From Paraspadella gotoi (taxonomy: Eukaryota; Chaetognatha), in contig CM119264.1 in assembly GCA_051294375.1 (NCBI GenBank), positions 3,604,689 to 3,668,688 on the forward strand: a stretch of DNA of 64,000 bases, given 5' to 3'. A program made the position numbers and the translations under genes. Below, in pieces: positions 9,499-22,462 of the stretch; the first letter of the stretch is position 1; every line of letters starts with the position of its first letter. Under the pieces are notes generated by a model. That model searched no databases. It saw only the letters and a program-made list of their open reading frames with translations, and was not told where the DNA came from.

Positions 9499-12400
9499 GG
9501 TATAATTAACTTGGGCCTTGCCTTCAAGGGTCGGTGACAATAAATACAGTGAGAAGTTTTAGACGGAAACGGAGACGACGACAACGAGAAGGGAGAAGAG
9601 GCCGTCGTGGGACTCGAGAACCGCTCGTTGTCTGCCGAAAATTGGAAATAATACAAATAATATTCGTTAATAAGCCGGAAAATAATTTCTAGAGGTTATA
9701 ACCAATATTAATTATTTTAATAACCTCCGTTTGATCGAGATTTGGCGTCGTCGTCGGCGGGGATGTCCCAGTTTAAATTGGAGGGCGTGAGAGACGGTGT
9801 CTGCGATGAGAATGTTTTAATGACAGAAGAAGCTATATGAAAGGATCGATTCATGGGGAAAATTCTAGAAATTCGTGATGATACAAGACGGCAAGACGGC
9901 GACGTATTATTTTCCTTTGTCATTCTGCTAGTGCATCGATAATAAATATTCTGATAAATTTTAATTAACACAATCTTTATCATTTGTCGCAAAACTTAAA
10001 ATTCCGATTCGAGAAAAGCAAATCCATTTGTACTTCATGCCGCTCCAGGTTCGTTAGCATTAGTTACTGTCAGTTAGTAACGACGAACTAACGATATTAA
10101 CGATACTACAAAATTCTTCACAGACCTGCTTTGCCACTAGTTACATTAAAAAGCGAAAAAGCAAATATATACGATTCCAATTTGCAAAAAAAAAAAAAAA
10201 AGCGTAGACAGAAAAACGGGCTACTTTAACAACTGACCGACCGACCGTCCAACCTGAGGTTTCGTTTGTGTGTGACGATCGCGGAACCGATCTCCGAACA
10301 CGGACTCGTACGCGGCGATGACGGAATGCACCCGCGTCCTGGCCACCGGGTCAACGGACGCCGAGAGTGAACCGGTGTCTGTCAAATAACGAATTCGGAT
10401 TGGGCTTCATTCCGAGTCGGGTTATTTTCCATCGGATGTCACGTGGCTAAAATCTTAAACGGACCTGGATGGGTTCCAACCGGCCGGCTACAGCGAGGGC
10501 ATGCGTTGGAGGCGGTAATAATTCTGATAAACGCGATAAAAAGCCCTTGCCGTTTTAGTTCGGTTTCTTTTTATTATTTTGTTTCTCCAACAAACCCAAA
10601 CAAACAAACAAATAAAAACTTTTCAAGGATACACGCCATAACATTACTCTTTCCATTATATCTCACCTGATTGGTTGATCTCTTTCATCCTCATCGTCGG
10701 ACGATTTGTCGTTGCGGTCTCCATGGCAACCGTCGTTGCTTGGCGAAGGGGGGCGTCCGGCAAGGGTGAGTCCCTTTTTGACGAAAAACGGAACTGGGAG
10801 CGGAACAGTGACGAACGGAAGGTGAACTTGTTGCGCGCCTTGTAAATAATCAATTATATCATCATTATTAAAATATTTTTTTTATGGAGTATGTGCGGGG
10901 AAAATTTTTAGAATTGGGACTTAACGACCATATAAGATACCGAATTTAAATAAAATTGAGTTAAAATATATATAAAAATGGTAACGCTCACCTTGCTCGA
11001 AATCGGAGGTTATATCCCAATAATATTGGCAATATATCTTAAATTCATACATTTTTTTTTAATCACTTAACGTGCGAATCACGACGTTCAAATAATATCA
11101 AACTGGGTGATCACGTGTTTATTATGAAGGGGTTACGTGATAATCGACTCGTATGACAGCACGGGGTGAAGAATTAATATGGGGCTAAAAAATGATTCAT
11201 TACTTCACCATCAGAGCTGGAGGTTCTTGAATTGGGCACAGTTGAAATCTGAACTGAAATTGTCTTCGGTAAAAACCGCGAAATAAAAAAATGATGTACA
11301 ACGAGAACTTCGTATTTTTTTTTATTAATCTTTGCTTTGCAAAAGGTTTTAGATAAATTCGAAAATAAAGTGCGCCAACTTTGTTCGCCTTTTGTTTTCC
11401 CTGTTCACCTTTGCTTGCGGAGTTGGGCTGCGACGATCGCGCCGCCGACGTCGAACCCGAGAAGCGATCCAAAAGGCCATGGGAGGAGAGCGAAGCGGCC
11501 AGCGTCGACCCGCGGCCCCTCGCTCCGTATCGAGGGCTCAAGAGGCCGCAGCTCTGAGAACGAGTCAATCTGTGGACGGGCAGAGCGAGATTAAGTTAAT
11601 ATAAATTCCTTTATTCTTTGAATGATCATATTATTACGCACTTGGTCAGCTCCAGTTCCTCGTTCAATTGTTTGTTTAACTTGGATATCAAGCCAGGATT
11701 AACTTCGAATTTCTTTGTTAACGCGTCTGAATGTGGAAAGTCAATAATAAATTATATTTAGACTCCAAAGAAACCTCTAAGAATAGCTGGTATTTGAACT
11801 TATCATTGGTAAGTAAATTGTTGAATGCAACATTCACCTGTGGAAGATTTGTTGTCAACATTCTCTTTTGGTTTTGTTGCGAGACTGTTGGAAAAATCTT
11901 CAGAAGGAGCGACGTCTCTCGCTGAGTCTGTATGTACAGTGGTGTAATATAATTTTCGAAATATTTAGATTGATTGGTGCTCACATTTTTCGTCCATTCG
12001 ATCTGAATCGTCCTCGGACTGAGAGTCTCGCTGCTCCATCTGCAATCTGGTTAATCGTTGCGGAGTCCTTCTCGGGACGTAGCCTGAGTCAACACCGTAC
12101 ATATTAGCTTTTAGACTTAAGGAGTCATAGTTTTATAACTAATCGATTGTCAGTTTAGTTTGACTTTTTTAAATATTATCAAAATAAACTTAAATATACT
12201 ACTTTTTAAACACGATATAAATGCCTTTCTGATTAGATCCACTTACCATTCGTGCTTTTCTGAACCATCCTACTGTAGGCCCCTTGTTTTTTGAGTGATC
12301 CTCCCTTGAACCCGATCTGAATCATCGCTGGCGTCTTTTCGGTCTCCTCCACGTCGCCTGTCCATTGAAAAGGCGTCAATCGAGTTATTAATATAATAAT

Positions 12401-12969
12401 AATAAATCTTAAACTGATACTAAAACTCACCATTTCCGATTCTCGAGTGTCGTTGAGCCCCCTTCGCCCTGAGGTAAGTCGTCGCCGCCGACTGCAGCCG
12501 CTTACTTCTCGGGGTCGCCGCCAGATGCTCCGTAGAAAATGCTGTTGATTTAACTTGCGGCGCCGACGCGGCGCTGACGGCGCTGGCAGCGCCCATTTTT
12601 GCTGAGATTTCTCCTGTCGAATGAAAAGAGACGTTCAATGCTGAAATTCCCGGATGTATTTATTTTTTTTCGGAAACGAGGCAAATGAAGTTTGATATTT
12701 TCTTTTTTTTCTTTTTTTCTTTTTTTCGGAAACGAGGCTTGACAAATGACGTTTGATATTTTCTTTTTTTTCCGTCGTCAATTTACTTTTCATTATTTCT
12801 TCGGTGACGTTCCACGCTCCTCCCTGACGTTGAATTGAGGCTGGAAATAAGTATTAATTACGTTTATACCGAAATGAGATTAATTACTGGAAATTTAGTT
12901 ACCCTTCGATTTAGGATGAATTCTTTGGATTTAGATATATTTTTTTCCTTCCCCTCTCCATATCAAAAC

Positions 12970-13015
<46 letters not shown>

Positions 13016-14166
13016 TCTCTCTCTCTCCTCTCTCTCTCTCTCTTTTCCAATCTTTCTCTCTCTCCACCTCACCCGAGCTGCTTTCGCCGCGCGGAAAAGT
13101 TTCAATCGTCAGGTTTTTTTTCTTTGCTGAATCCACGAGATAAATTCCTGTCGGTTTTGGATCAGATTTTGCAAAAAAAAATACTAATTTAACCAAAAGT
13201 ATTTAATTACGTAATACATCGTCGATATACGTAATTATCGATATTATCGAACTAAAAAATGCTTCATTTTACCCGTGGCGTTTTTGGGCTTTGGGTTTTT
13301 CGCTTGTTTGAAAACTGTGACGTTTCCAAAAAGTCGTGACGCTTCTTGTTCGATCTCGTTCATTAATCTGGGAAATATCAGCCAATCATTCAATCATTGA
13401 TTAATTAATGTGTCAGGTTTCAGCGGCATTGGTAATGAAAAAAACTGACGATGACTGTTCGGACGTAAAATTACTTCGTTTTTAATGTTGATTAATTTCA
13501 ACTTGATTTCTTGAGAGAGAATGACAAAAGAGTCATTCATTGTTATTGTTATTGCACTTTTAAAATTGTTATTATTGTTATCATTATTATCATGATTATT
13601 ATTATTATTTTATTCTCTCACCTCTTATAACCGTTCCTTCTATTTTTGACTTGAGGGTCCACGCCTGTTCTCTGACCCAGCGGCATCTTCGAACCCAAAA
13701 AATATTATATTTTTTCATTCATCTTTTAATTAATCTTTTTATTCAAAAAATGTTTCACTTTACTTGTCGCCGCTGAGTCGAAGAAGCCAAAAACGGCGCC
13801 GACTTTCCAGCGGCGTCGTCGTCGTCGTCGTCGGCGTCGGCGTCGTCGGGGCTGAATGGAATAACTGGAGATCCCGGTCTCATCCTTTCCAAACACTTGG
13901 AACTTCCCATTCGCGGCTGAAGGGTAAGTATTCAAAATTAGAACCTTGGTTGGTAAAGTCGTCTCCTTTGTAGTTTCCTTTCCCAAGATACTAAAAGTTT
14001 GTTTTTTTCTCGATCGAAAAAGACGGACATCCAGTCTTTTCAGGCGTTGGATCCGACGCGGGGAATCCTCGTGTTCATTGTAGTGTCTCCTCAATCGAAG
14101 GGCGTCAAGGAGAAAATTGATGACCTCATCAAAATGTTTGGTGTCGAAAGAAAAAGAGTTTCGGCA
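9169..14166 (-). CDS. 16-exon Ser-rich protein, unrecognised
   Basis: Minus-strand exons, 5' to 3': 13916-13764, 13686-13622, 13367-13273, 12613-12431, 12357-12247, 12083-11985, 11921-11838, 11726-11642, 11569-11409, 11253-11204, 10838-10667, 10378-10254, 9800-9725, 9631-9522 and 9408-9169. All junction phases agree, giving 602 aa to the stop at 9169. A further 5' exon down to 14039 (reading RRIQRLKRLD at its end) joins in phase 0, but its start is unclear. The protein has an Asp run (about 13805-13840), Ser/Pro/Thr-rich low-complexity regions, a mixed-charge helix (KLNKQLNEELELTK) and a small CxxC motif (HCIYCHRPLK) near the C-terminus. There is no signal peptide or membrane segment. It is probably a cytoplasmic or nuclear scaffold with short linear motifs. 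The intron at 9521-9409 must use a GC donor (aag|gcaagg); only that choice keeps frame. Confidence 0.75.
9456..9494. repeat. (TA)n microsatellite
   Basis: About 19 uninterrupted TA units inside an intron of the minus-strand 16-exon gene. Confidence 0.95.
12664..12770. repeat. Two-copy tandem repeat, about 55 bp unit
   Basis: The segment ttttttcggaaacgaggc, followed by caaatga(a/c)gtttgatattt and a poly-T run, occurs at 12665-12712 and again at 12721-12770. The second copy has a 5-bp insertion. It is intronic to the minus-strand gene. Confidence 0.85.
12969..13060. repeat. (CT)n microsatellite
   Basis: Interrupted CT dinucleotide tract inside an intron of the minus-strand gene. Confidence 0.95.
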
Positions 14167-14239
14167 CCCGAGCGGAATTTTTCGAAGAAGGACCTTGTTT
14201 TTTAAGGGTCCATGCTTGTTTTTTTTTGTTTTTTTTTCT

Positions 14240-16248
14240 TGAGTTTTGTTTTATTCTAGCTTATTGATGTTTTCGTTTTACAAAAAAATTAGGTGTAAAA
14301 TTTTATGAGAAAAGTTAATTTGAATTATAAATTTTAATCAAATTTGTTTCGTTTGCCGAAAGGACCATCTATAGTTCTCGAGAGGAGGGGAGGGAAAAAA
14401 AATCATTACCCTTTCTGATCGACACTTTTAATCAAAAGGTCATAAAAGTAATCGACCTTAATTTCAAGCCAAGAAAAGAAAAGAAAAATAAGAAAATCAA
14501 AATGAAGAAAGAAAAAGGCTAAATTTAATATGCCTGAAGGCAACACCTAAGACCTTTTTTAGCAAGAAAAGAATAAGAATCGCTAACGTCGACCTTTTAA
14601 TTGAACAGCAAGTAAATTTGCAAAATAAAAGCTCAAAAGATTTGAGACTTAATAAATCTCAAAAGATTTAAGACTTAATAAATCTGCGTCTTCGCCGTTG
14701 CATGGAAATCAACCGTTCGTCCTCTGCTATTTTGTGCTTCTCTCTTCCATGGAAAATGAAGAAGTCATGAAAAGCATTAACGTAAGATAGAATATGGTTC
14801 GCAGAACATATAGTAGGGTTGTCCAATTGATAAATTTATCCTTCAGTTATGAATTGACTAACAATAATGATTGTTAATTTTTATCGTCGATCGATATCAT
14901 TAACAAATATTTTTAAGTAATTGAAATGAAAAAACAAAATTTTTATTTTAAGATTTAATAATAAAAAAAGCATTTGAACTGTCTTAACGGCTTTCCGCCA
15001 GTCCTACAAGAAAACAAATCCTATGATTTGATCATCACCTAGTTATACAAACATTCCCGCAATTATTTGTTTGCTCTGTTTTCTTTTCAGAAGAAAAACC
15101 TAGTTATGCTGGTAATCTCCGTTTTTTTAATTTTTATTTTGTGTCCTTGTTTCATAATTCAAATCAAATTTATTTCAGATCTTTCAAACCTTCAGACTCC
15201 TTCTATATCAACTCGCTCTACCCAAATTTAGGTTTACTGTGTTTAAACCGGTGATTTGAATATTAGCTAGCTTTACCTTTACCCTGAAAACTAACTTTTA
15301 AGAGGGTCGACAAATGTTACGACGGACATGTCAGAATTTAAAAAGTTTTTAAGTATCTTAAATTGATAGCCTCAACGCCGGCCATTTTTTTGTCTTCTGC
15401 AATGAAGCCGTTTTTGTCTTATCTCTTACACGCGACGAATTTTAAAAAATGGAAAACGGAAATAAGTGGAAAGTGAAAAATGGAAAGAAGGGAAAGAGAA
15501 AAGAGAAAAGACGAAAAAGTATATTACAAAAAATATAATGCGAAAGAAATAGGAATTAAAAAAAGGTGAAGGTTGGAAATAAAATGGAAGAGAAAGGAAA
15601 AGAAAAGAAAACGTGAGTTAAAAAAAAGTTAATATTACAAAGAGGAAAACATAACATTTAAAGCATTTGATTAAAACGATTAAATTTAAAGAAGGAAAGT
15701 AGCCGAAATCGAATTAAAAAGTCAAAAAATGGAATCGCATCCCACAAACTTCTCCTTTCGAATGACCTTGAAAGCTTCGACTCTCTCAAGTTCCTCCGTC
15801 CTTCTTGTAGGAAACGTCGACGTCTCATGATCTCAACCGGAGATACGAATTTTTTTAGGGATGGAATTCATTCAAACTGATTCTTTCCTTTCTTTCTTTC
15901 TTTCCTTCTTTCAAACCGCTTTTTTCGACGACGACGACGACTACGTTCGTGTCTTCATCCCCCGCCTACTCGGCTGCTTTCATGCCGCACGAAATTTAGA
16001 AATTTAAAAAAAAGTAAATAAAATAAAAATAACAAAAAAAAACTTATTCGACACTTTTTTTCCCAAAAAAAAAGTTGCGGTTTCAAATTGGAAGTGGGTC
16101 ACGCGACGTTGAATTTAAAAATGCGTCTCTCTGGATACTCTTCACGAAAAACGATCACAACGACAACAAATAAATAACAACGACAACAACGCTACCACGA
16201 AGGAATACGTTAAACTCGTTTTCATCGATTAAAACGAAATGAAAATCG
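14240..16248. other. Intergenic between divergent genes, no gene seen
   Basis: AT-rich DNA between the 5' ends of the minus-strand gene and the next plus-strand gene. It holds a short tandem duplication (gacttaataaatctcaaaag unit, 14640-14690), dispersed repeat 2 copy b, and A-rich purine tracts (15470-15620). I see no coding exon. Confidence 0.6.
15047..15093 (+). repeat. Dispersed repeat 2, copy b
   Basis: Second copy of the 44-bp sequence at 7987-8030, with two or three substitutions. It lies in otherwise featureless intergenic DNA. Confidence 0.8.
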
Positions 16249-16608
16249 NNNNNNNNNNNNNNNNNNNNNNNNNNNNNNNNNNNNNNNNNNNNNNNNNNNN
16301 NNNNNNNNNNNNNNNNNNNNNNNNNNNNNNNNNNNNNNNNNNNNNNNNNNNNNNNNNNNNNNNNNNNNNNNNNNNNNNNNNNNNNNNNNNNNNNNNNNNN
16401 NNNNNNNNNNNNNNNNNNNNNNNNNNNNNNNNNNNNNNNNNNNNNNNNNNNNNNNNNNNNNNNNNNNNNNNNNNNNNNNNNNNNNNNNNNNNNNNNNNNN
16501 NNNNNNNNNNNNNNNNNNNNNNNNNNNNNNNNNNNNNNNNNNNNNNNNNNNNNNNNNNNNNNNNNNNNNNNNNNNNNNNNNNNNNNNNNNNNNNNNNNNN
16601 NNNNNNNN
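16249..16608. other. Assembly gap (360 N)
   Basis: Run of N. It may hide the 5' exon of the plus-strand gene that follows. Confidence 1.
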
Positions 16609-16730
16609 GGCTTCCGGCAACGAAAAGATTCGGTGTGTCTTTATGTGTGTCTATATATTATATATAATTAAATCTCAATTATATCATAATAAATTAATAC
16701 ATAAATTGATATTATTCTTACAAATATTAG

Positions 16731-19700
16731 GGCTACACTTGGCGCACCAAGTGAAGAATTTGAGCAAAGGCAGCGGATTTCGCTTCTCTAAAATCTTGAA
16801 AGACAAAAGGGAATCGGCCGGTAAAATACTTTTTTTTTAGTTATCAATCTTTATCTATTAGTTATTTATTTTTCAAATTTATATTCCTTCATTCATTCTT
16901 TCATTCTTTAATTCATTCATTCATTCATTCATTCATTCATTCATTCATTAATTATTCGTCCCCCGGCCCCAGGACCGGAAACGTTCGCCAAACGTCAGCG
17001 TCGACATCAGACTGACATCTTGAAGCACAGAAAAGGAAAGACTCCACCGCAACTTCGTCCTCTTCTCGGTCATCAACTCTTGGAAACGGGGAGACCCATC
17101 ATCTATCGGTGGGTGCGGTTTTTGATGGGGGGAGACCCATCATCTATCGTGGCGTGGCGGTTTTGATTGGGGAGACGCCATCATCTATTCGGTGGGTGCG
17201 GTTTGATGGGGGAGACCCATCCAATCCTACTAATCGTGGTGCCGGTAAGGATGGGGAGAACCCATCAATCTAAATCGGTGGGTGCGGTTTGAATGGGGGA
17301 GAACCCATACAATCGTATCGGTGGGCTGGACGGTTTGAATGGGGAGAAGACCCATCATCTATCCGTGGGTTTTGATGGGGTTTGATGGGGTTTGATGGGG
17401 TTTGACGGGGACATAGGTCACCCAATCTAACGCATAGACCTAAAATGTCGTTGCATCCTTGGAGAAAATACTCCATACCTTCTCACTGTTCTCACTGTTC
17501 TCAGTGCTGTCCAGATTAGCATTTTTTTTTTTTTTAAATTTAATTTTTAGTAAGGAAAACGTTTGTTTTGATCGTAACAACGGCAAAGTTTAGTTGAAAT
17601 GAAGGATCAAAACAAACTTTTTTCCGTATTTTTAATTTTAACCCAACGAAAAGAAAGTCTTTTACACTAATTTGATTTTGCTCATAATTTTTTATTTTTG
17701 TTTTTTCAAAACAAAAAAAAAGGGAAACAAACGACGTTCCTCGATTGGAAGTCGAAACTTTGAGAGATGATTATTTGTCAAACTCACAAACGGCCCTACG
17801 CAACACCTCGCCGCAGCGCAACGACGCCTCGCCACTACGCTGCGACGTCACGCCGCAACGCAGTCAAACGACGCCGCACAACTCGAATCTGCATAGACCA
17901 CAATCGATGCACAGCATGGGTTCCGCTTCTTTCGTCGCTAATTTTCGGGTGAGAAAATGGAGATCATAGATTTTTTATGGCGTAATGTATTTTTATTTTC
18001 TTTTACTCGTACTAGATACTACGTTTCTAAATGTACAAATGTAGTTTGTATGACTAATTACTAAGTATAATCACGCAAACCTCCATAAACCATTTCTTCG
18101 TAGTTATCATAGAGCGTTAAAATGTGTATCTTTAATTAAATGAATTAGAAATTATAAAAGAACCAATGTATCAAAAAAGATTTGTCTTCCCTCCCACAAC
18201 CCGGGACAGCTGCAACCGTCTTCTTCGAACCTTTTACCGACGCCGTCGTCGTCGGTCGTACCGACACCTTCCAGCCGACAAGAATGACGAAGACGTTTTT
18301 CCCAATTTTCTCTCGGAAGACGAAGCCGAACTTTCGTGTCGAAGCTCAAAATTCCCACTGGAGGGCGCAGGTCGGAATTGGGAAATTGGGAGAAGCGTTT
18401 GGTGAGGGGGCGCTGTGGTCAGTGACAAGGTCAGACTGCCTCATCAGTCATCTATCCTCGAGAAAAAAAAAGACTTTATGGCAACTGCTGGGTTGCCGAT
18501 GATGCCCATTGGGATGGGGCATCTCGTTGTTGGTTTTGGAGCTTGTCATTGGCGCGGTTACCCATTGGCTCACCCAGAGGGAAGTAGTTAGGACTGTGGA
18601 TGGAATGTAACGCTTTGGATGGTGCGTTTCCCCTCTGAGACAATTAGATTGGCTAAATCTATCAGGACGTGAGGCGGTGTAAATATTCCGCCACAATTTA
18701 AAATTTTTAAAAAACCAAGGAAAAATAAGATAAATATAATAAATAAAATAAAACAGAAAAGGCATTAAGCTTTTTAAATAGAGTACAATTACGGTACAAT
18801 GTTGCGCAATACGACTTACAGCATTACGGGCTGAAGAAATAAAATCAGAACTATTGGTAAGTAATGCCGCCTAAAAAAAAACAATCAAACCAGAACATCA
18901 CTGTCGAAAAAATGCATGGAAAGAAACATGACAACCACAAAATTTTAAAAAGAGCATCTAGTTTGGTGATTTATCCTCGTGAGATCAAACCGAACCTTCA
19001 AAAACCTCACTTAGTTCACTAATCTTGAGCTAACTCCTCAATTCTCACAAATTTTAGGGTCAGTTCTTAGATTAATTAGTTAAATTGGAGAAACGATGGG
19101 TTAAAAATACATAAGTATAATTATAAATATAATCTCTTTTGATGCCGCCAGTACTTTTAAATTAATTACCCAGTCAATGGTCTTAAAAGCATCATCTTTT
19201 TTCCTTTTTTCATCCATTTTCTGGTCAGAGAGTAGTGCGAAATAAATGCATGGGAAATAGAAAGGCCTTAAGGACTATTAAATAATTTAATGACTCGAAG
19301 ACATTAAAAGAGATCCCATAATTTAATAATCGGTATCTGTAAAGTAACATCTCGGTCATTTTGCCCACTTTAAAACCCCCACCACCTTGTCCACACGACC
19401 GACCCCTCCCAAACCAGACTTCCCCCTCTCCACCCTCTCGTCGAGACATCGGCGCCGGATTCTCGGCGTCGCCTCCGTGTCAACGGCGCCGCGTCGACCG
19501 GCGCTTTTCGCGGCGACGCATTGCATCTTCCGGAAGTGTATTGGTCTGAGGCGGAAGTGCCGGAAATTGACGCCGACGCCGAAGATGTCGACGCCGCCGA
19601 CGGAGAGAGGAGAATGAGGAATGAGCTTTTGCCTTCGATCGCTGCTCAAGGTAGAAAAGAAATATGGGGTCTTATCAACCAATCATTAAATCAATCAGCC

Positions 19701-20318
19701 GAGCAATCAGTTGATCGATTGAATTATTGGATCATTGAATTAATTTGTTGATTATTCATTCATTCATTCATTATATTTTTTTAATTCCTTTTTTTTTCTT
19801 TTTTCTTAGATTTTCTTATCTCTTTTTTTAAAAAATTTAATGAAGTTACTTAGTTTTTATTAATTTAATTATTTCCTATTTCCTTCCCTCAATTCTCCCC
19901 CCCCCCACCCATTCCCCAGATTCTCCCTCCCGATTCCTTCCCAACACTCAACGACGAGACTCGATATCAGTTCACCGATTTGGTTCAACGCCGAGATCCC
20001 GGCGACTTCGCCCCCTTCTCCCGGGAGAGGCGAAAACCCCTAGTCGCCTCGGCGTCGCGCGCCGGAAACGCCACTTCGGCGCCGGTGCCACGCGTCGCCA
20101 GGAAGCGGCGCTCTCGCGGCGCCGTCAAGTCCATAGACGGCGTGACGGTCATGGGAACGTCGCCCGTGTTTTTCCGTCGAACGCCGGAAGGTGGCGCGGG
20201 CGATGGAGGCGTCGGCGACGGTGTTGGGTCCATCTCTCCGCGGAGACAAATCGTCGTTGAGATTCCGGAAGGAGGGGAGAAGGAGGCGGAGGTAGGGGGA
20301 GGGGTGTTGAAAGGGTGA
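16731..20318 (+). CDS. Unrecognised multi-exon protein, partly unresolved
   Basis: Well-supported exons are 16731-16820, 16973-17108 and 17723-17948, phase-consistent (1, 2, 0). They encode a basic segment (KNLSKGSGFRFSKILKDKRE, then RQRRQTDILKHRKGK) and a Ser/Thr/Pro/Gln-rich stretch. An exon begins at 18210 (LQPSSSNLL); its frame stops at about 18286, while another frame stays open with acidic coding-like sequence to about 18400, so a frameshift or unseen splice is likely. Exon 19418-19650 encodes an acidic segment (VPEIDADAEDVDAADGE). The last exon starts at 19920; the phase-matched frame ends at 20260, but a second frame with good composition runs to 20318. The 5' end is missing, possibly in the N-gap. 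No family recognised. Confidence 0.55.
16910..16950. repeat. (ATTC)n microsatellite
   Basis: About ten ATTC units just upstream of the splice acceptor at 16971-16972. Confidence 0.95.
17088..17412 (+). repeat. Minisatellite, ~40-bp unit, containing a duplicated exon end and splice donor
   Basis: Seven imperfect units start with ggggaga-cccatcatctat and continue into cggtgggtgcggttttgat, followed by three short ggggtttgat units. The first unit is the real exon end (codons for GRPIIYR, then donor gtgggt at 17109). Later units repeat that exon tail and donor. Small indels distinguish the units. Confidence 0.9.
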
Positions 20319-21554
20319 GGAAAGGGGTGGGTAGGGGTGGTGAAGGGACTGGAAAAGTGAAAAGATAAAAAGTGAATTGAGAAAAGGACAAAAGAAATAT
20401 ATAAAAAAAGAAAAGAATATAAACGTTTCTTTCGCTCTCACAATTATTATTATTATTATTATTATTATTTTTTTAGACAATATGCATTGTACATCAACTA
20501 TTCAATATTGTATGTCATGAATAAATAAAACCGCGTACAAAAACTACGAGAAAACCGAAGGTTGTTAAAGGGAAAATTCATTACTCGTTGAAATGAAGCA
20601 CTGATGACGAAATACTACCCGAGTTTCGCCCGGAGCGATCCGAAGGCGAGAAAGATTGACTTAGTAAAACCCATAAATTTGTTGCAATAAAAAAGTTGTG
20701 TTTTTATCTGAGAATGGGATGGAAAAGAAAAATTGTTAATCATTGAAAAATTAGTAAATTATAAATTTACGGTTTTAAAATTATTTATGTAACTAGTAAA
20801 TATTACCTCCTAAAAATTTAATACATGACGCATTTATGGTGGTTTTAATTTAAATAAATAATAAATAAATTTAAAAAAAAAATAACAGTGGCATGTTTAC
20901 CGCCATTTCATGGGATGTTGAATTTTCGTTGCAAATTAATGTTTGTCTTTTTTTATGTATTAACAACAAAATTTGTCTTTTCTGTGATAATGATATTAAC
21001 TTGATAACTTCTTTCGTTAGCATTTCCTTTATGTTGTCTCAGTGACTATCCTCCGTGTTTTGATTTTACAAAATCAAAAGATATTTGTTTGTACTTTTGT
21101 TTCTGCTTCGTTAACAAAAGATAACGAGCTTCGATTTTGACTCGCGAAATTATAGGAGTAAATTCACAATAAATTTATCATTTTTACTTAAATTGCCTTT
21201 AGTTTAGAGAAACAAATCATTTTCGCTTAAAGTCATCACATTGACTTCTCATAATTAAATAATTATCTATATCGATTTTACATCTTAATTAATTTAAACT
21301 GTATTATTACCCACCATACTTCGCAAAAGACGAAACGTGGAAAATTTGATTCATCAAGATCGAAAAAGAAATCAGCTTCAATCCAAGTATCGCCTCCGTC
21401 TTTTTATGTTGCTTGGCAACGATGATGAGGCAGATCTTAATAACGACGCAAACACATAATCTTCCGAGGCTGCGTTTCGTCGTCATCATCATTATCGTCG
21501 TCGTCGTCATCATCATCGATTCATCGTCGTCGTCGTCGTATTATTAAATAAGAT

Positions 21555-21612
21555 AGGCAAGATAGTTTATTTATCAAATGAATGGATAATTTTTATATTG
21601 GTTGTACCAATT
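21555..21612 (+). repeat. Dispersed repeat 1, copy b
   Basis: Matches 7808-7865 as described there. Confidence 0.75.
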
Positions 21613-21835
21613 TCATAAGAAAGAAAATAAAATCGGCAAATGAATTCTTTAGAAATTCCATTGCCCGCTTAGAAATTATTTCGAATTATTTTTTTAATTC
21701 TTTTTTGATTTGTTTTTGTTTTGTTTACAAATGTAAACTCTCTATAAAAATGAATGCCACTTTGTACAATTAGCAAATTCTATTCCATTGGCTTTTCTGA
21801 TTTCAATAAATCGATCCTTCTCATTTTGTTCTCAT

Positions 21836-21874
21836 CGTCGTCATTATCATCATCATCATCATCATCATCGTCCT

Positions 21875-21909
<35 letters not shown>

Positions 21910-21910
21910 G
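21836..21910. repeat. (ATC)n trinucleotide repeat
   Basis: Two blocks of ATC/CAT units separated by gtcctaa. Confidence 0.95.
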
Positions 21911-22462
21911 CAGTTACGCGCCGTCCGAATGAAATAAAAAGGCTTTCGCCACGCCCATTTGCCGTCGCCGGTCGACACCGTTTTACGGCGTCTTCCGGCA
22001 AAAAGGAGCGTCTTGCCAAATTCTTTGAACCCCGCGACGCTCCTCGTTCCCCCTCTCATTTAAAATAACCCGGTTTCATTAATGGTTCTGCCGAAACCAT
22101 TGGCCGATGGCCAACAGCCGTCTCCAGAATCCTAACGCTATTGCACGGTGCTTTCAAGGTTATTGGCTTTCTCTCCATCGCATCAAAATGTTGGAACCAG
22201 GCTTGAGGGTTTTCCATACCCCAAGGCGGCTTACGGCCGTCCTCACGCTTCCCGCAGGGTAGGTACCAGGTTGGTATTGAACCCGGTACCTAGTGGTCAT
22301 GAGCTGATGGCTTTACTCACGACTGAAGGTGTCATGTGTAAAGGCAGGGAGAACCTATGCTATGCCCGACTACATGTCCCCCAGATTGTAACCCACCCTG
22401 CACTGATTCCAGTAGAGGGAGGAGAGCAATCTTCAGCACATCTATGGGCCTGGAATCAGAAG

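Larger units (their letters stand above)
20319..22462. other. Intergenic, simple-repeat rich, no gene seen
   Basis: Holds (ATT)n at 20440-20470, CGT/CAT tracts at 21480-21540 and 21836-21910, and dispersed repeat 1 copy b (21555-21612). At 22085-22460 there is complex sequence with a short hairpin (8-bp arms taggtacc/ggtaccta at 22260-22292) and a tRNA T-arm-like string on the minus strand. I see no supported gene. Confidence 0.55.

Noticed and set aside
13999-14205. Plus-strand 68-aa ORF
   Set aside because: Overlaps the candidate first exon of the minus-strand gene, which has a phase-matched junction; the plus ORF has none.
21480-21540. Short-period repeats as a possible CRISPR array
   Set aside because: They are trinucleotide microsatellites without spacers, in a eukaryotic genome.
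22200-22300. tRNA-like T-arm (minus strand, ggttcaatacc) suggesting a tRNA or SINE
   Set aside because: No matching acceptor or anticodon arms and no A box at the right distance; recorded only as a note in the intergenic entry.
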